Positions 18,564 to 26,850 are shown, numbered from the stretch's first letter. The stretch: DNA of 64,000 nucleotides from Thiocapsa roseilacustris (GCF_041903755.1 NZ_JBBWVE010000031.1:13715-77714), one strand, 5' to 3'. Program-made: numbers and translations. The notes: generated from the letters alone by a model not told the origin.

Positions 18564-19256
18564 TCACACCAAAGGACCCACGTAGGTCCCGAGGAGAAGC
18601 ACCGCCGATGCGGCGACCGTGATCAGCACGTTGTCGTCGATGGGGCCGAGCTCGTAGCGCTCGATCCAGGTCGCCACGATCGCCGAGATCAGGCCCCAGA
18701 CCGGGATGGCGGGCTCGGCGAGCCCGCCGATGACCCAGCCCATAGGCGCGCAGACAATCAGCATGAAGACATTGCCGATCGGACTCTTGGAGCGGCGGCG
18801 CACCAGTAGGTTGCGCGCGATCCCGGTCACCCCGTCGCCGAAGGCCATGTAGAGTGCCGGGAGGATGGCGAGCCAGGGGTTGTCGAGCAGCCACCACAGG
18901 AGCGAAACCGACAGGGCCCACATGAGCGCGAACTTGACGTCGTTGCGGTTCTCTTCGGTCTGAAACCAGTAAAACCGCAGACCGGTGGCATGGGCGCCGT
19001 ACGTCAGCAGTGTCAGTAAGAGCCCGCAGATCAGCGGATACCATGGGCTGGTGAAGACCAGCGGGACCATCAAGGATCCGACGCCGCCGGCCAGCATGTG
19101 TACGATCTTGCGGTTGTAGTAGACCGCGCGGATCGGCTCCATGCCCCGGGCGACCATGGCCCGGTAAGGAGTCCGGGTCACGAAGATGACCGCGAGGACG
19201 TAGAGGCTGAGGCCGGCGGCCCAGAGCAATTCGTAAAGCTCGGCAACAGAGCTCAT
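18564..19256 (-). CDS. CTP-dependent lipid kinase/cytidylyltransferase-like membrane protein (dolichol kinase superfamily)
   Basis: A 230-residue polytopic membrane protein with about seven hydrophobic segments. YYNRKIVHMLAGG near residue 47 and the later ALYMAFGDGVTGIARNLL and KSPIGNVFMLIVCAPMGW, then ERYELGPIDDNVLI, match the phosphatidate cytidylyltransferase/dolichol kinase/phytol kinase superfamily, where DG(x)TG and the acidic ELGPIDDN segment bind nucleotide and metal. In a phototroph a phytol kinase role would make sense, but sequence alone does not separate the options. Confidence 0.75.
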   Translation of the reverse strand: MSSVAELYELLWAAGLSLYVLAVIFVTRTPYRAMVARGMEPIRAVYYNRKIVHMLAGGVGSLMVPLVFTSPWYPLICGLLLTLLTYGAHATGLRFYWFQTEENRNDVKFALMWALSVSLLWWLLDNPWLAILPALYMAFGDGVTGIARNLLVRRRSKSPIGNVFMLIVCAPMGWVIGGLAEPAIPVWGLISAIVATWIERYELGPIDDNVLITVAASAVLLLGTYVGPLV

Positions 19257-19347
19257 GGCAGGCTTCCTTCCGTCGACCGATCATGACGACAGTGTATCCG
19301 AGGTCGGTCTGATCACGGGAGGCGCCGATTCTCTAGTCAGGCAGTAC

Positions 19348-19370
19348 GAGACGTTATATTGTACCCAGCG
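19348..19370. promoter_or_regulatory. Candidate Zur box upstream of znuA
   Basis: GAGACGTTATATTGTACCC resembles the gammaproteobacterial Zur consensus GAAATGTTATANTATAACATTTC: about 12 of the first 18 positions agree and the GTTATATT core is intact, while the right half is poorly conserved. It lies about 40-60 bp before the znuA start, and a zur-type gene is in the same cluster. Confidence 0.5.
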
Positions 19371-19407
19371 GCTTGACGATGACCGATCCAACGAGGGCAA
19401 TCCACCG

Positions 19408-20274
19408 ATGCTGCGTCGCCTCTTCTTGATTCTGCTCTTGACCCCCGGCCTCGCGCACGCGAAGGATCCGCGGACGGTCTTCGTCACGGTGGCCCCGCTG
19501 GAGACCTTCGTGTCGCGCATCGGGGGTGACCATGTCCGCGTCGACGCCTTGGTGCGGCCCGGCCAAGACCCGCATGCCTACGAGCCGACCGCGCGCCAGA
19601 TCGCCGCCTTGGCCAATGCCGATCTCTACGTGCGTGTCGGTGTGGGCTTCGAGGATGCCTGGATGCCGCGCCTGTTGGCTGCAAATCCCGGCATGCGTGT
19701 GCTCGATGCTCGAGACGGCCTCGAGGTGCGCCGAAAGGATGCGGGGCACGACCACGACGACCATGGTCATGGCCATGATCACGGCGACTTCGACCCCCAT
19801 GTCTGGACGAGCCCCGCTCGCGTGAAGATCATGGGCGCCCGAATCCGCGATGCGCTGGCCGATCTGGCCCCGGAGTACGCCGCGGACTTCGCCGCCAACG
19901 ACGCTCGCTTTGCCGCCGACTTGGACGCACTCGATACCGAGATTCGCGCGCGACTCTCGGGTGTGGAGAACCGCCGATTCATGGTGTACCACCCGGCTTG
20001 GGGCTACTTCGCCGAGGACTACGATCTGGAGCAGGTCGCGATCGAGCGCGAGGGCAAGGAGCCGGGTGCGCGTGCCTTGACCGGCATGATCGAGCAGGCT
20101 CGGCGGGAAGGCATTCGGGTCATCTTCGTGCAGCCTCAGCTCAACCCGGCGTCGGCCGAGCAGGTCGCGCGATCGATCGGCGGACAGGTTGCCGTTATCG
20201 ACCCCTTGTCGGGCGATTATTTCGAGAATCTTCGGCAGGTTGCCGAGCTCATTGCGGGGGCCGGCGCGCCATGA
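19408..20274 (+). CDS. znuA: Zinc ABC transporter periplasmic binding protein
   Basis: A 288-residue exported protein of the cluster-9 metal-binding family. The signal peptide ends at LAHA (about residue 18). Metal-site segments are PGQDPHAYEPT with His56, a His/Asp-rich loop HDHDDHGHGHDHGDFDPHVW (about 114-133) typical of zinc binders, and VYHPAWGYFAEDY. I chose ATG 19408 (MLRRLFLILL) because it gives a proper signal peptide and has GAGGG upstream; the frame is open back to 19255. The stop overlaps the ATG of the ATPase gene (ATGA). It captures Zn in the periplasm for ZnuB/ZnuC. Confidence 0.92.
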   Translation: MLRRLFLILLLTPGLAHAKDPRTVFVTVAPLETFVSRIGGDHVRVDALVRPGQDPHAYEPTARQIAALANADLYVRVGVGFEDAWMPRLLAANPGMRVLDARDGLEVRRKDAGHDHDDHGHGHDHGDFDPHVWTSPARVKIMGARIRDALADLAPEYAADFAANDARFAADLDALDTEIRARLSGVENRRFMVYHPAWGYFAEDYDLEQVAIEREGKEPGARALTGMIEQARREGIRVIFVQPQLNPASAEQVARSIGGQVAVIDPLSGDYFENLRQVAELIAGAGAP

Positions 20275-21065
20275 TCCCCGGCAGCGATGAGCTGCAGGCG
20301 GCATTGCCCAAGCAACCGGTCATCGCGATCCGGGGTCTCGGCTTCTCCTATGGCGAGTCGCCTGTCCTCGAGGGTGTCGATCTGGAGATCCTCGACGGCG
20401 AGTTCGTCGGTCTGGTCGGGCCCAATGCGGGCGGCAAGAGCACGCTCCTGAAACTTGTGCTCGGACTCCTGGAGCCGCAGCAGGGCAGCATTCGGGTTCT
20501 CGGACAGGCGCCGCGCCACGCGGTGCGACGCGTCGGCTATGTGCCCCAGTTTCCGACCTTTCCGCGGGACTTCCCGATCTCCGTCGAGCAGGTGGTCCTG
20601 ACCGGACGGCTCGGCTTCGGGCCGATGCTCGGTTGGTACCGCTCGAACGACCGCACCGCAGCGCGCCAAGCGCTTGCCGAGGTCGAAGCGCTGGATCTGG
20701 CGCGTCGGCGCATCGGGACCCTCTCGGGTGGCCAGCTGCAGCGTGTTCTGCTCGCCCGCGCACTGGTCGCCGAGCCGCTGATCCTGATCCTCGACGAGCC
20801 TACGGCCAACATCGACCAACGTATGGAAGGCGATATCTTCGACTTGCTCGCGCGACTCAACGCACGCCTGACCATCCTGGTCGTCTCGCACGACATCGCC
20901 TTTATTTCGGGCTTTGTCGATCGTGTCGCCTGCCTCAACCGCACCCTCGTCTGCCATACGACCGAACGCGTCGATGGCGACCTGATCCACCAGCTTTACG
21001 GCGACAATATCCGACACGTCGCTCACGCCGGATCCGGGCACGAGCTCGCCCATCATAGGCACTGA
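20271..21065 (+). CDS. znuC: Zinc ABC transporter ATP-binding protein
   Basis: A 264-residue ABC ATPase. Walker A is GPNAGGKST at residues 50-58, the Q-loop is near YVPQFPTF, the signature is LSGGQLQRVLLARAL, Walker B is LILILDEPTANID and the switch His is in VVSHDIAF. FPRDFPISVEQVVLTGRLG is characteristic of metal-type (Mn/Zn) importers. The C-terminal tail HAGSGHELAHHRH is His-rich, as in many ZnuC proteins, and may sense or bind zinc. It is coupled to znuA by ATGA and followed by znuB after 4 bp. Confidence 0.92.
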   Translation: MIPGSDELQAALPKQPVIAIRGLGFSYGESPVLEGVDLEILDGEFVGLVGPNAGGKSTLLKLVLGLLEPQQGSIRVLGQAPRHAVRRVGYVPQFPTFPRDFPISVEQVVLTGRLGFGPMLGWYRSNDRTAARQALAEVEALDLARRRIGTLSGGQLQRVLLARALVAEPLILILDEPTANIDQRMEGDIFDLLARLNARLTILVVSHDIAFISGFVDRVACLNRTLVCHTTERVDGDLIHQLYGDNIRHVAHAGSGHELAHHRH

Positions 21066-21069
21066 TCCC

Positions 21070-21930
21070 ATGCAGGATTTCATCCAGGCGCTCGGCCAAC
21101 ACGCCTTCCTGCAAACCGCCCTGCTGGCAGGACTCCTCGCCAGCCTCGGCTGCGGCGTGATCGGTACCTTCGTGGTGGTCAAGCGCATTGCCTTCATGGC
21201 CGGCGGAATCGCCCACTCGGTCTTGGGCGGTATGGGTGCTGCGCTCTATTTCGGCTTCGACCCCTTGCTCGGCGCGCTCGCCGCCGCCGTGCTCTCGGCC
21301 TTGCTGATCGGCGGGGTACGGCTTGCTTGGAACGCGCAGGAGGACACCCTGATCGGCGCGCTCTGGGCGATCGGCATGGCGATCGGGATCCTCTTTATCG
21401 CCAAGACGCCCGGCTATACGACCGATCTCATGAGCTTTCTGTTCGGGAACATCCTGCTGGTTCCGCGCCGCGAGCTTTGGTTCATGGCCGGGCTTGATCT
21501 GGTTCTGCTGATCACGGTGATGCTCTTCTACCGGCAGTTACTCGCCGTGACCTTCGACGAGGAGTTCGCCCGCCTGCGCGGCGTGCCCGTCGCCTTCTTC
21601 TATCTCCTTCTGCTGTGCTTGGTGGCGGTAACCGTGGTCTTGCTGATCCAGGTCGTCGGCCTGATCCTCGTGATCGCGCTGCTGACCCTTCCGGCGGCGA
21701 TCGCCGGTCATTACGTCCACTCACTCGGCGGTATGATGCTGATCGCGACCCTGCTCGGCGGGGTCTTCACCTCCGCGGGCTTGGCACTCTCCTACGGGCC
21801 GGACCTGCCCGCGGGACCGACCATGATCTTGCTGGCCGGGAGCGTTTATGTCGTCTCCGCCGTGCTCAGCCGCTTTCTTGCGCGGCACCGAGTACGGCGA
21901 CGTGCGCCGGTGATCGAAGCGGGAGGATGA
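21070..21930 (+). CDS. znuB: Zinc ABC transporter permease
   Basis: A 286-residue inner-membrane permease of the ABC-3 family with eight to nine membrane segments. Typical segments are GLLASLGCGVIGTFVVVKRIAFMAGGIAHS near the N-terminus, TTDLMSFLFGNILL in the middle and VVGLILVIALLTLPAAIAGHY towards the C-terminus. It starts 4 bp after znuC, so the three genes form one transport operon, with zur 4 bp further on. Confidence 0.92.
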   Translation: MQDFIQALGQHAFLQTALLAGLLASLGCGVIGTFVVVKRIAFMAGGIAHSVLGGMGAALYFGFDPLLGALAAAVLSALLIGGVRLAWNAQEDTLIGALWAIGMAIGILFIAKTPGYTTDLMSFLFGNILLVPRRELWFMAGLDLVLLITVMLFYRQLLAVTFDEEFARLRGVPVAFFYLLLLCLVAVTVVLLIQVVGLILVIALLTLPAAIAGHYVHSLGGMMLIATLLGGVFTSAGLALSYGPDLPAGPTMILLAGSVYVVSAVLSRFLARHRVRRRAPVIEAGG

Positions 21931-21934
21931 GCGG

Positions 21935-22387
21935 ATGAAGTCGATATCCGAGAACACAGTGCTCGATCGCGCCGACGCCCTCTGTCGGGCACGCGGTGTG
22001 AGACTCACCGCCCAGCGGCGCCGAGTCCTCGCGATTCTCTGCGCCTCGCCCCGTCCGTTGGGTGCCTACGAGATCCTCGATGCTATGCGCGAAGGCTCCC
22101 GCACACTGGCCCCGCCGACCGTCTATCGCGCGCTCGACTTTCTTCTCGAGCAGGGTCTGGTGCATAAGCTCGAGAGCCTGCATGCCTTCGTCGGCTGCAA
22201 CCATCCTGAGCATCCGCATTCGAGTCAGTTTCTCATCTGCAACAGCTGTGGCGAGGTCACCGAGCTCGAGGACGAGGCGATCGCACGCAGCCTCGGCTGC
22301 GCGGCCAGCGTGAGCGGTTTTCAACCGCAGCGGCGGGTTGTCGAGGTGATCGGGATCTGTGCAGGGTGTGTGCAGAAAGGGCGCTGA
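21935..22387 (+). CDS. zur: Fur-family zinc uptake regulator
   Basis: A 150-residue Fur-family repressor. The winged helix includes GVRLTAQRRRVLAIL and the recognition helix APPTVYRALDFLLEQGLVHKLES; the dimerisation part has the His/Glu metal site HPEHPHSSQFLIC and two CxxC pairs (Cys102/Cys105 and Cys142/Cys145) for structural zinc. The position at the end of znuA-znuC-znuB and the C-terminal CxxC identify it as Zur and not Fur. It probably represses this operon, and so itself, through the candidate box at 19348. A family B repeat begins directly after the stop. Confidence 0.9.
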   Translation: MKSISENTVLDRADALCRARGVRLTAQRRRVLAILCASPRPLGAYEILDAMREGSRTLAPPTVYRALDFLLEQGLVHKLESLHAFVGCNHPEHPHSSQFLICNSCGEVTELEDEAIARSLGCAASVSGFQPQRRVVEVIGICAGCVQKGR

Positions 22388-22563
22388 GGCGATTTCCGGA
22401 AACGGATCTACCGGCAGAGCCGAAAGCAGGACAAGTGGTGGCAGGCTCTACTCGTTGTCGTTGTCGTTGTCGTTGTCGTGTTCGTCCGGAATCCGATTAC
22501 GACAACGACAACGACAACGACAACGATTGGATTCGGTGGTCAACCTATTTCTGACACGTCACT
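22388..22563 (+). repeat. Family B composite repeat with perfect 26-bp hexanucleotide hairpin, copy 2
   Basis: The head (22388-22450) matches 8764-8825. Then (GTTGTC)n at 22453-22478 is the exact reverse complement of the (GACAAC)n run at 22500-22525, forming a 26-bp stem with a 21-base loop. The tail 22526-22563 (ATTCGGTGGTCAACCTATTT, then CTGACACGTCAC) recurs at 55180-55210 and, inverted, at 26768-26813. It lies between zur and the ZrgA-like gene. Confidence 0.88.
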
Positions 22564-22581
22564 CATTCTCAAGGAGTCAGT

Positions 22582-23187
22582 ATGAATCAAATTCGCATCG
22601 ACGCCGTCTCCTTGACGGCAATCATCATGTGTCTCGCCGTTGCGAGTGCCTCGGCCGAGGACACCGAACAGCGTCGGCAGGGCGCCCATGTCCACGGGAT
22701 AGCCCACATGACGCTTGCCGCCGATGGCGACAAGGTTCTGATCGAGCTGACGAGCCCCGCGGCGAGTCTGATCGGTTTCGAGCGCGCACCGCGAACCGAC
22801 GAGGAGCGCGCGACACTCGCGTTGGCCAAGGAGAATCTCATGGCCGGCGATGCCATGATCCGCCTCAACACTGAGGCCGGTTGTCGGCTGGAAACCGCGG
22901 AGATCGATGCCGAGCTCGCCGATGCCGGGCAAGGCAGCGGGGCGAAACACGCGCACACGCACGATCACGATCACGACGCCGATCAGGGCGAGGACGGGCA
23001 CGCGGACTTTGTCGTGCGCTACAGCTTCGCCTGTGATCGACCCGACGCACTGGGCTCGGCCGCGCTCGGCCTCTTCTCCGGTTTCCCGGCCCTCGAGCGC
23101 GTCCTGTTTCAGTACGTGACCGCGGAGGGGCAGGGTGGGGCGGAGCTCACCCCGCGTGCGCCCGTCGTGACCTTCGTGCCGCTCTAA
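22582..23187 (+). CDS. ZrgA-like zinc uptake accessory protein (DUF2796)
   Basis: A 201-residue exported protein. The signal peptide ends near VASASA (residue 25). The mature protein starts with GAHVHGIAHMTLAADGDKVLIEL, the DUF2796 signature, and has a His-rich loop HAHTHDHDHDADQGEDGHADF in the middle that would bind zinc. It ends with a conserved VLFQYVTAEGQGGAELTP. Family members such as Vibrio ZrgA are zinc-regulated and help zinc uptake in the periplasm. AAGGAGT at 22571-22577 is the ribosome-binding site. Location straight after znuABC-zur supports the role. The stop TAA is the first bases of a family A repeat. Confidence 0.82.
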   Translation: MNQIRIDAVSLTAIIMCLAVASASAEDTEQRRQGAHVHGIAHMTLAADGDKVLIELTSPAASLIGFERAPRTDEERATLALAKENLMAGDAMIRLNTEAGCRLETAEIDAELADAGQGSGAKHAHTHDHDHDADQGEDGHADFVVRYSFACDRPDALGSAALGLFSGFPALERVLFQYVTAEGQGGAELTPRAPVVTFVPL

Positions 23188-23266
23188 ACCGCGCCCGGTG
23201 TTGGGCCGGACGGTTTCAGGGCTGCGAACGCTGCGCGACAAACGCTGTTGGAGTTGGCGCAGTTTA
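23185..23266. repeat. Family A repeat, copy 4
   Basis: Ends TAAACCGCGCCC and GGCGCAGTTTA, slightly diverged. The first three bases are the stop codon of the ZrgA-like gene. Confidence 0.8.
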
Positions 23267-23407
23267 GGTGAAAAATAGTTTTTCATCATGGGGTTAAGCT
23301 TTTTCTTGCTGCGTCGGCTCCTGGGTTTCGGCGTTGTTTCGTCTGTCCTTACGGGCAAAAGGAAAGACCCGTCCCCGACTCCGCGACCCACATAACAGGT
23401 ATCGTCA

Positions 23408-24049
23408 ATGCCCTTACTCTGGGAGCTCGTCATCGCCAGCGCAGCGCTCGCGCTTCTGCTCGGCTATCACCTGTGGTACGCGCTGGAGCTGAAGCGGCGG
23501 CCGCTCGCCACCTCCCTCGGCCGCAACAACCGCATCCGCCGGCTCTGGCTGGAGCACGTCATCGCACGCGGTGCAGACATCCTCGCGGTTCAGACGCTGC
23601 GCAACTGGACCATGGCCGCGACTTTTCTCGCCTCCACGGCTATCGTGCTCGCGCTGGGACTCATGAGCGTCGCGCTCACGTCGGACGCGCTCACGCAGCT
23701 CAAGTACGGACTCGACCCGCTCGCGAGCCAGCATGAGCACCTGACGACACTCAAGGCGCTGGCCATCGTGCTGCTGTTGCTCGGGGTGTTCATCTGCTTC
23801 ACGCTGTCCCTGCGCTACTACAACCACGCCGGTTTCCTGATCAACGCCCCGCTGGACCAGGACGCGGACGTGACCATCGACACCGCCTTCCACGCCGTCA
23901 GCCGCGGCGCCGGTGCTTACAACCTGGGCATGCGCGGCTGGTACCTGGCGCTGCCGCTGATCCTGTGGCTGCTGGGGCCGCTATGGCTGCTCGGGAGCGC
24001 CGTGGTCATGACCGCGATCGTCCATCGGCTCGATCACGAGCCCGGCTAG
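23408..24049 (+). CDS. DUF599 family membrane protein
   Basis: A 213-residue protein with four likely membrane segments. LGYHLWYALELKRRPLATSLGRNNRIRRLWLEHV, NWTMAATFLASTAIVLALGLM and SLRYYNHAGFLIN are typical of DUF599, a family of unknown function in proteobacteria and plants. No functional link to the zinc cluster is evident. The start has no strong ribosome-binding site (AACAGGTATCGTC upstream). Confidence 0.8.
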   Translation: MPLLWELVIASAALALLLGYHLWYALELKRRPLATSLGRNNRIRRLWLEHVIARGADILAVQTLRNWTMAATFLASTAIVLALGLMSVALTSDALTQLKYGLDPLASQHEHLTTLKALAIVLLLLGVFICFTLSLRYYNHAGFLINAPLDQDADVTIDTAFHAVSRGAGAYNLGMRGWYLALPLILWLLGPLWLLGSAVVMTAIVHRLDHEPG

Positions 24050-24154
24050 CGAGGCGAAGCCACCGGCCGACAAGGGCAAGGAGCGCCGTCTTGCGCAACC
24101 CGCTCGTTGTCGCAAGGAAACCGAAGGGCGAGGGCCGAGGAGGGCTCCTCTGTG

Positions 24155-24972
24155 AATTCCGGGGACAGTTTACCTAATCCCGTTCCAGCAGCTCAAAGAG
24201 GTCCCGGGTGTGAGGGTCTCGTCGCGGTGGCTTAGGCCCTAGCTTTTGTCGCTTGAGATGGCGCCCGAGGCGTTGCTCCAGAGCTTCGACAAAGGAATCC
24301 GGACCGAGCGGGCGGCCGGTGCCGGTGTGTGCGCGCAGCACGTCGGCGATGTCCGGGGCGTCGGGCTCGCCGATGAAGCGAGTCCAATCGGATACCAGCT
24401 CCAACAGCGGACGCACGCTGACGAGCTTATCGTCCGCTCCGGCCAGATGGGCCAGGGCGCTCGACCACGGCCAGTCCTCCGTGCGTGCACAGAGCCGCGC
24501 ACGGACGGGATTAAGCTCCACAGACCTGGCAGCGGCGATGAGATGCCGCTCATCCATCACGAACGAGTGAAAACGCTCCTGCCAAAGGTGCCCTCGCCAG
24601 CCTTCCCGGAAATTGATCATGCGCGTGTAGCGACGATGCGCCTCGCCCAGCGCGTCACGCAAACCGAGCTCATCGCCCGGCACCAGGATCAGGTGCACAT
24701 GATTCGGCATGAGGCAGTAGACCAGAACCTGCGCGCCACACGCCCGACAGGACGTCGACAGCAATCGCCGATACTCGGCGTAGTCCTCATCCCCAAAAAA
24801 AGTTCGCTGGCGCCGATTACCGCGCTGGGTCACATGATGTGGAAGCCCTGGGGCAAGCGCCCTTGGAAATCTCGCCATCGGTCGGTCGATCCCTCGTCAC
24901 ACAAACCCAATTCGTGTTCTAACTGATCCGAAGCAGCTCGTCTAGGGAATTAAGTCAACTGTCCCCGGAACT
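24155..24972. mobile_element. REP-associated transposase element with inverted ends
   Basis: The single transposase gene is bordered by AATTCCGGGGACAGTTTACC at 24155-24174 and the inverted TAAGTCAACTGTCCCCGGAA at 24951-24970. These GGGGACAGTT-type ends are typical for this group of solitary Y1 transposases. A DUF29 remnant follows at the right side. Confidence 0.75.
24174..24878 (-). CDS. REP-associated tyrosine transposase (Y1_Tnp, RAYT type)
   Basis: A 234-residue HUH single-strand transposase. The start ARFPRALAPGLPHHVTQRGNRRQRTFFGDEDY, the HUH motif in YCLMPNHVHLIL (about residues 54-65), and RRYTRMINFREGWRGHLWQERFHSFVMD define the family; the catalytic Tyr is expected in RRYTRMIN. The protein is full length for the group (about 220-240), so it may be active. 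Such enzymes act on palindromic REP sequences, of which this window holds several families, but which of them it recognises cannot be told by eye. Confidence 0.88.
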   Translation of the reverse strand: MARFPRALAPGLPHHVTQRGNRRQRTFFGDEDYAEYRRLLSTSCRACGAQVLVYCLMPNHVHLILVPGDELGLRDALGEAHRRYTRMINFREGWRGHLWQERFHSFVMDERHLIAAARSVELNPVRARLCARTEDWPWSSALAHLAGADDKLVSVRPLLELVSDWTRFIGEPDAPDIADVLRAHTGTGRPLGPDSFVEALEQRLGRHLKRQKLGPKPPRRDPHTRDLFELLERD

Positions 24973-24998
24973 CCCAACTCCGCCCCCGGAACTCCGCC

Positions 24999-25148
24999 GA
25001 GGCCATCACCACAACCTATCCGGATGCGGTCGACCTGGCCAGCAAGCAAACGCGCCGGCCCCCGGAGACCTTCCCGGCGCACTGTCCCTACCAGGCGACG
25101 TCGCTGCTCGATGACGATTACTATCCTGGTTCATGGGAGCAGACCTAG
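24999..25148 (+). pseudogene. DUF29 gene remnant (C-terminal about 50 codons)
   Basis: Reading from GAG 24999 to TAG 25146-25148 gives a peptide ending ETFPAHCPYQATSLLDDDYY then PGSW, the same C-terminal signature as the intact DUF29 protein at 8287 (RFPLDCPY...LLDDSYWPSS). No start or N-terminal part is present; the transposase element lies immediately upstream. The 352-bp gap 24879-25230 otherwise holds only the element's right end. Confidence 0.75.
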
Positions 25149-25230
25149 CAAATGAGCGAGCCCGGTCGAGGGTATCCTTGACCCGGACCTCTAAGGATCG
25201 CTCTGTGAAGTTGACATGAGGAGTTGGCAT

Positions 25231-26007
25231 ATGAGTCTCTCGGTGGGATCGGCGGACAGTTCGGGGAACCTCCGGGGGGAACCGAGGGGGAACGCTGCGA
25301 TCATCGAGATCCGGGATCTGACCTTTCGGTGGAGACCTGGTACGCCAACCATCCTGGCCCTAGATCACCTCGAAATACTCCGCGGCGAGCGTGTCTTCAT
25401 CGAGGGACCGAGCGGCAGCGGTAAGACCACCTTGTTGAGTCTTCTGGCCGGCGTGGTCAAGGCCGAGCAGGGGAGTCTGCGCATCCTCGGGCAGCCGCTC
25501 GAGCGCCTGGGCGGCGTCAAGCGCGACCATTTCAGGGCCGATCACGTCGGCTATGTCTTTCAGATGTTCAATCTGATTCCTTACCTGTCGCTGGTCGAAA
25601 ACGTGACCTTGCCCTGCCGCTTCTCGCGACTGCGTCGGGCGCGCGTGCTTGAGCGCGTCGGCTGCAGCGGCCGCTCCGCGCGGTGTCTGGAGCAGGAGGC
25701 GCTGCGCTTGCTCGATCATCTCGATATGGCCGAGCCCGCACGCTCGAAGCGGTCCGTCACCGAGCTCTCGGTCGGACAGCAGCAGCGCGTCGCCGCAGCG
25801 CGCGCGCTCATGGGCTCTCCCGAGATCCTGATCGCCGACGAGCCGACCTCCGCGCTCGATTCGGATCGCCGCGAAGCCTTTATTCGACTGCTGTTTCGGG
25901 AATGTGCCGAGACGCGGATGACCTTGATCTTCGTCAGTCACGATTCGGCGCTCGAGCCTTTGTTCGATCGCACCGTGCGTCTCGCCGAGGTCAATCGCGC
26001 CCTTTAA
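25231..26007 (+). CDS. ABC transporter ATP-binding protein (LolD/MacB-type), orphan
   Basis: A 258-residue ATPase. Walker A GPSGSGKTTLLSLLAG is near residue 58, the Q-loop is YVFQMFNLIPYLSLVENV, the signature region is ELSVGQQQRVAAARALMG, Walker B is ILIADEPTSALD and the switch His is in IFVSHDSAL. These are features of the MacB/LolD/FtsE class that pairs with FtsX-like permeases. No permease is adjacent, which is unusual. An insert around residues 135-160 (RARVLERVGCSGRSARCLEQ) is not in typical LolD. I chose ATG 25231 because GAGGAG at 25218-25223 precedes it. The stop lies in a family A repeat. Confidence 0.82.
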   Translation: MSLSVGSADSSGNLRGEPRGNAAIIEIRDLTFRWRPGTPTILALDHLEILRGERVFIEGPSGSGKTTLLSLLAGVVKAEQGSLRILGQPLERLGGVKRDHFRADHVGYVFQMFNLIPYLSLVENVTLPCRFSRLRRARVLERVGCSGRSARCLEQEALRLLDHLDMAEPARSKRSVTELSVGQQQRVAAARALMGSPEILIADEPTSALDSDRREAFIRLLFRECAETRMTLIFVSHDSALEPLFDRTVRLAEVNRAL

Positions 26008-26090
26008 ACCGCGCCCGGTGCGGTCTGCGATGTTATTGGATGGGATCGGCCGCCGCCGACCTGACGACCGCTGAAGCCGGCGCGGTTTAA
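26004..26090. repeat. Family A repeat, copy 5
   Basis: Ends TTAAACCGCGCCC and GGCGCGGTTTAA. It includes the stop of the ABC ATPase gene. Its centre is nearly identical to copy 10 at 59305 (both contain TTGGATGGGATCGGCC). Confidence 0.9.
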
Positions 26091-26111
26091 GAGATTAAAA
26101 AATAAATCATT

Positions 26112-26199
26112 TTAAACCGCGTCCCCCCGCTAAGGGCCGTGGATGCACCAAACCTCGGACTCACTCGGAAATGTGCATCTTGCTCTGGACTCGGTTTAA
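26112..26199. repeat. Family A repeat, copy 6
   Basis: Ends TTAAACCGCGTCC and GGACTCGGTTTAA. Only about 20 bp from copy 5. Its right end carries the stop codon (TTA on this strand, 26196-26198) of the minus-strand FUN14 gene. Confidence 0.88.
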
Positions 26200-26645
26200 A
26201 GCCTGAAGCCCATCACCAAGCCGGCCATGAAGGATGCCGCGCTCGTCAGGTTGCCGCCGATGAAGTCGAAGAAGGCGCCTGCATGGACCCCGAGCCAGTC
26301 GACCCAGCCGTTGTAGTGGATCTCGAGGCCGGACCAGTTCACGTCCAGAATGCCGGCGTACTGCAAGGCAAAGACCCCGAGCAGGATGAGACCGACGACC
26401 AGCAGTACCAGCTTGAAGGCCATCTTCAGCGCAAACCCGAGCGCCAGCCCGACCATGAAGGAGAACCCGAGCTTCAGGAAGAAGGTTTCGTTGAAGAGTC
26501 CAGCGGCGTCCGCCGGCGCATTCCCGGTGGCATCGTCCGAGGCCATGGACGCAAGCAGGTCGCTGCCGAGTCTTTCGAGCGAATGCGTCGCCCTTTCGAA
26601 TAGCGAGGTGTCTTGTGCGAGATGATCCATCGGGTCTGTCGGCAA
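26196..26645 (-). CDS. FUN14 family membrane protein
   Basis: A 149-residue protein. After an acidic, Ala-rich N-terminal 45 residues, FFLKLGFSFMVGLALGFALKMAFKLVLLVVGLILLGVFALQYAG forms two membrane segments, and NLTSAASFMAGLVMGFRL is the conserved C-terminus of FUN14 proteins. Bacterial members have no established function; the eukaryotic FUNDC1 acts at mitochondria. The stop codon is within a family A repeat. Confidence 0.82.
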   Translation of the reverse strand: MPTDPMDHLAQDTSLFERATHSLERLGSDLLASMASDDATGNAPADAAGLFNETFFLKLGFSFMVGLALGFALKMAFKLVLLVVGLILLGVFALQYAGILDVNWSGLEIHYNGWVDWLGVHAGAFFDFIGGNLTSAASFMAGLVMGFRL

Positions 26646-26767
26646 GGGTGCGGAAGAAGGTCGGATCGCGTCGGCGAGGCGCTAGTGTATACCGAGCACC
26701 CGGGATTTTTCGCCGCGTTACACGCCCCCCTGCACGCCGGGATGATTTTGTACATCCTCGCCGTAGG

Positions 26768-26850
26768 GGCCGCTAAGTGACGTGTCGGAGATAGTTGGAG
26801 CATCGTATTGAACCGTTGTCGTTGTCGTTGTCGTAATCGACAACGACAAG
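26768..26850 (-). repeat. Family B repeat tail and hexanucleotide block, copy 3 (inverted)
   Basis: On the minus strand, (GACAAC)n at 26814-26833 leads into a tail with CCAACTATCTCCGACACGTCAC (here split: CAACTATCTC then CGACACGTCAC), matching the tails at 22526 and 55180. A short second arm CGACAACGACAAG at 26838-26850 completes a hairpin. It occupies the 304-bp gap before recC, where no other feature is seen. Confidence 0.82.

Noticed and set aside
23273..23407. Possible riboswitch before the DUF599 gene
   Set aside because: The leader has GC-rich stems but no aptamer consensus that I can recognise.
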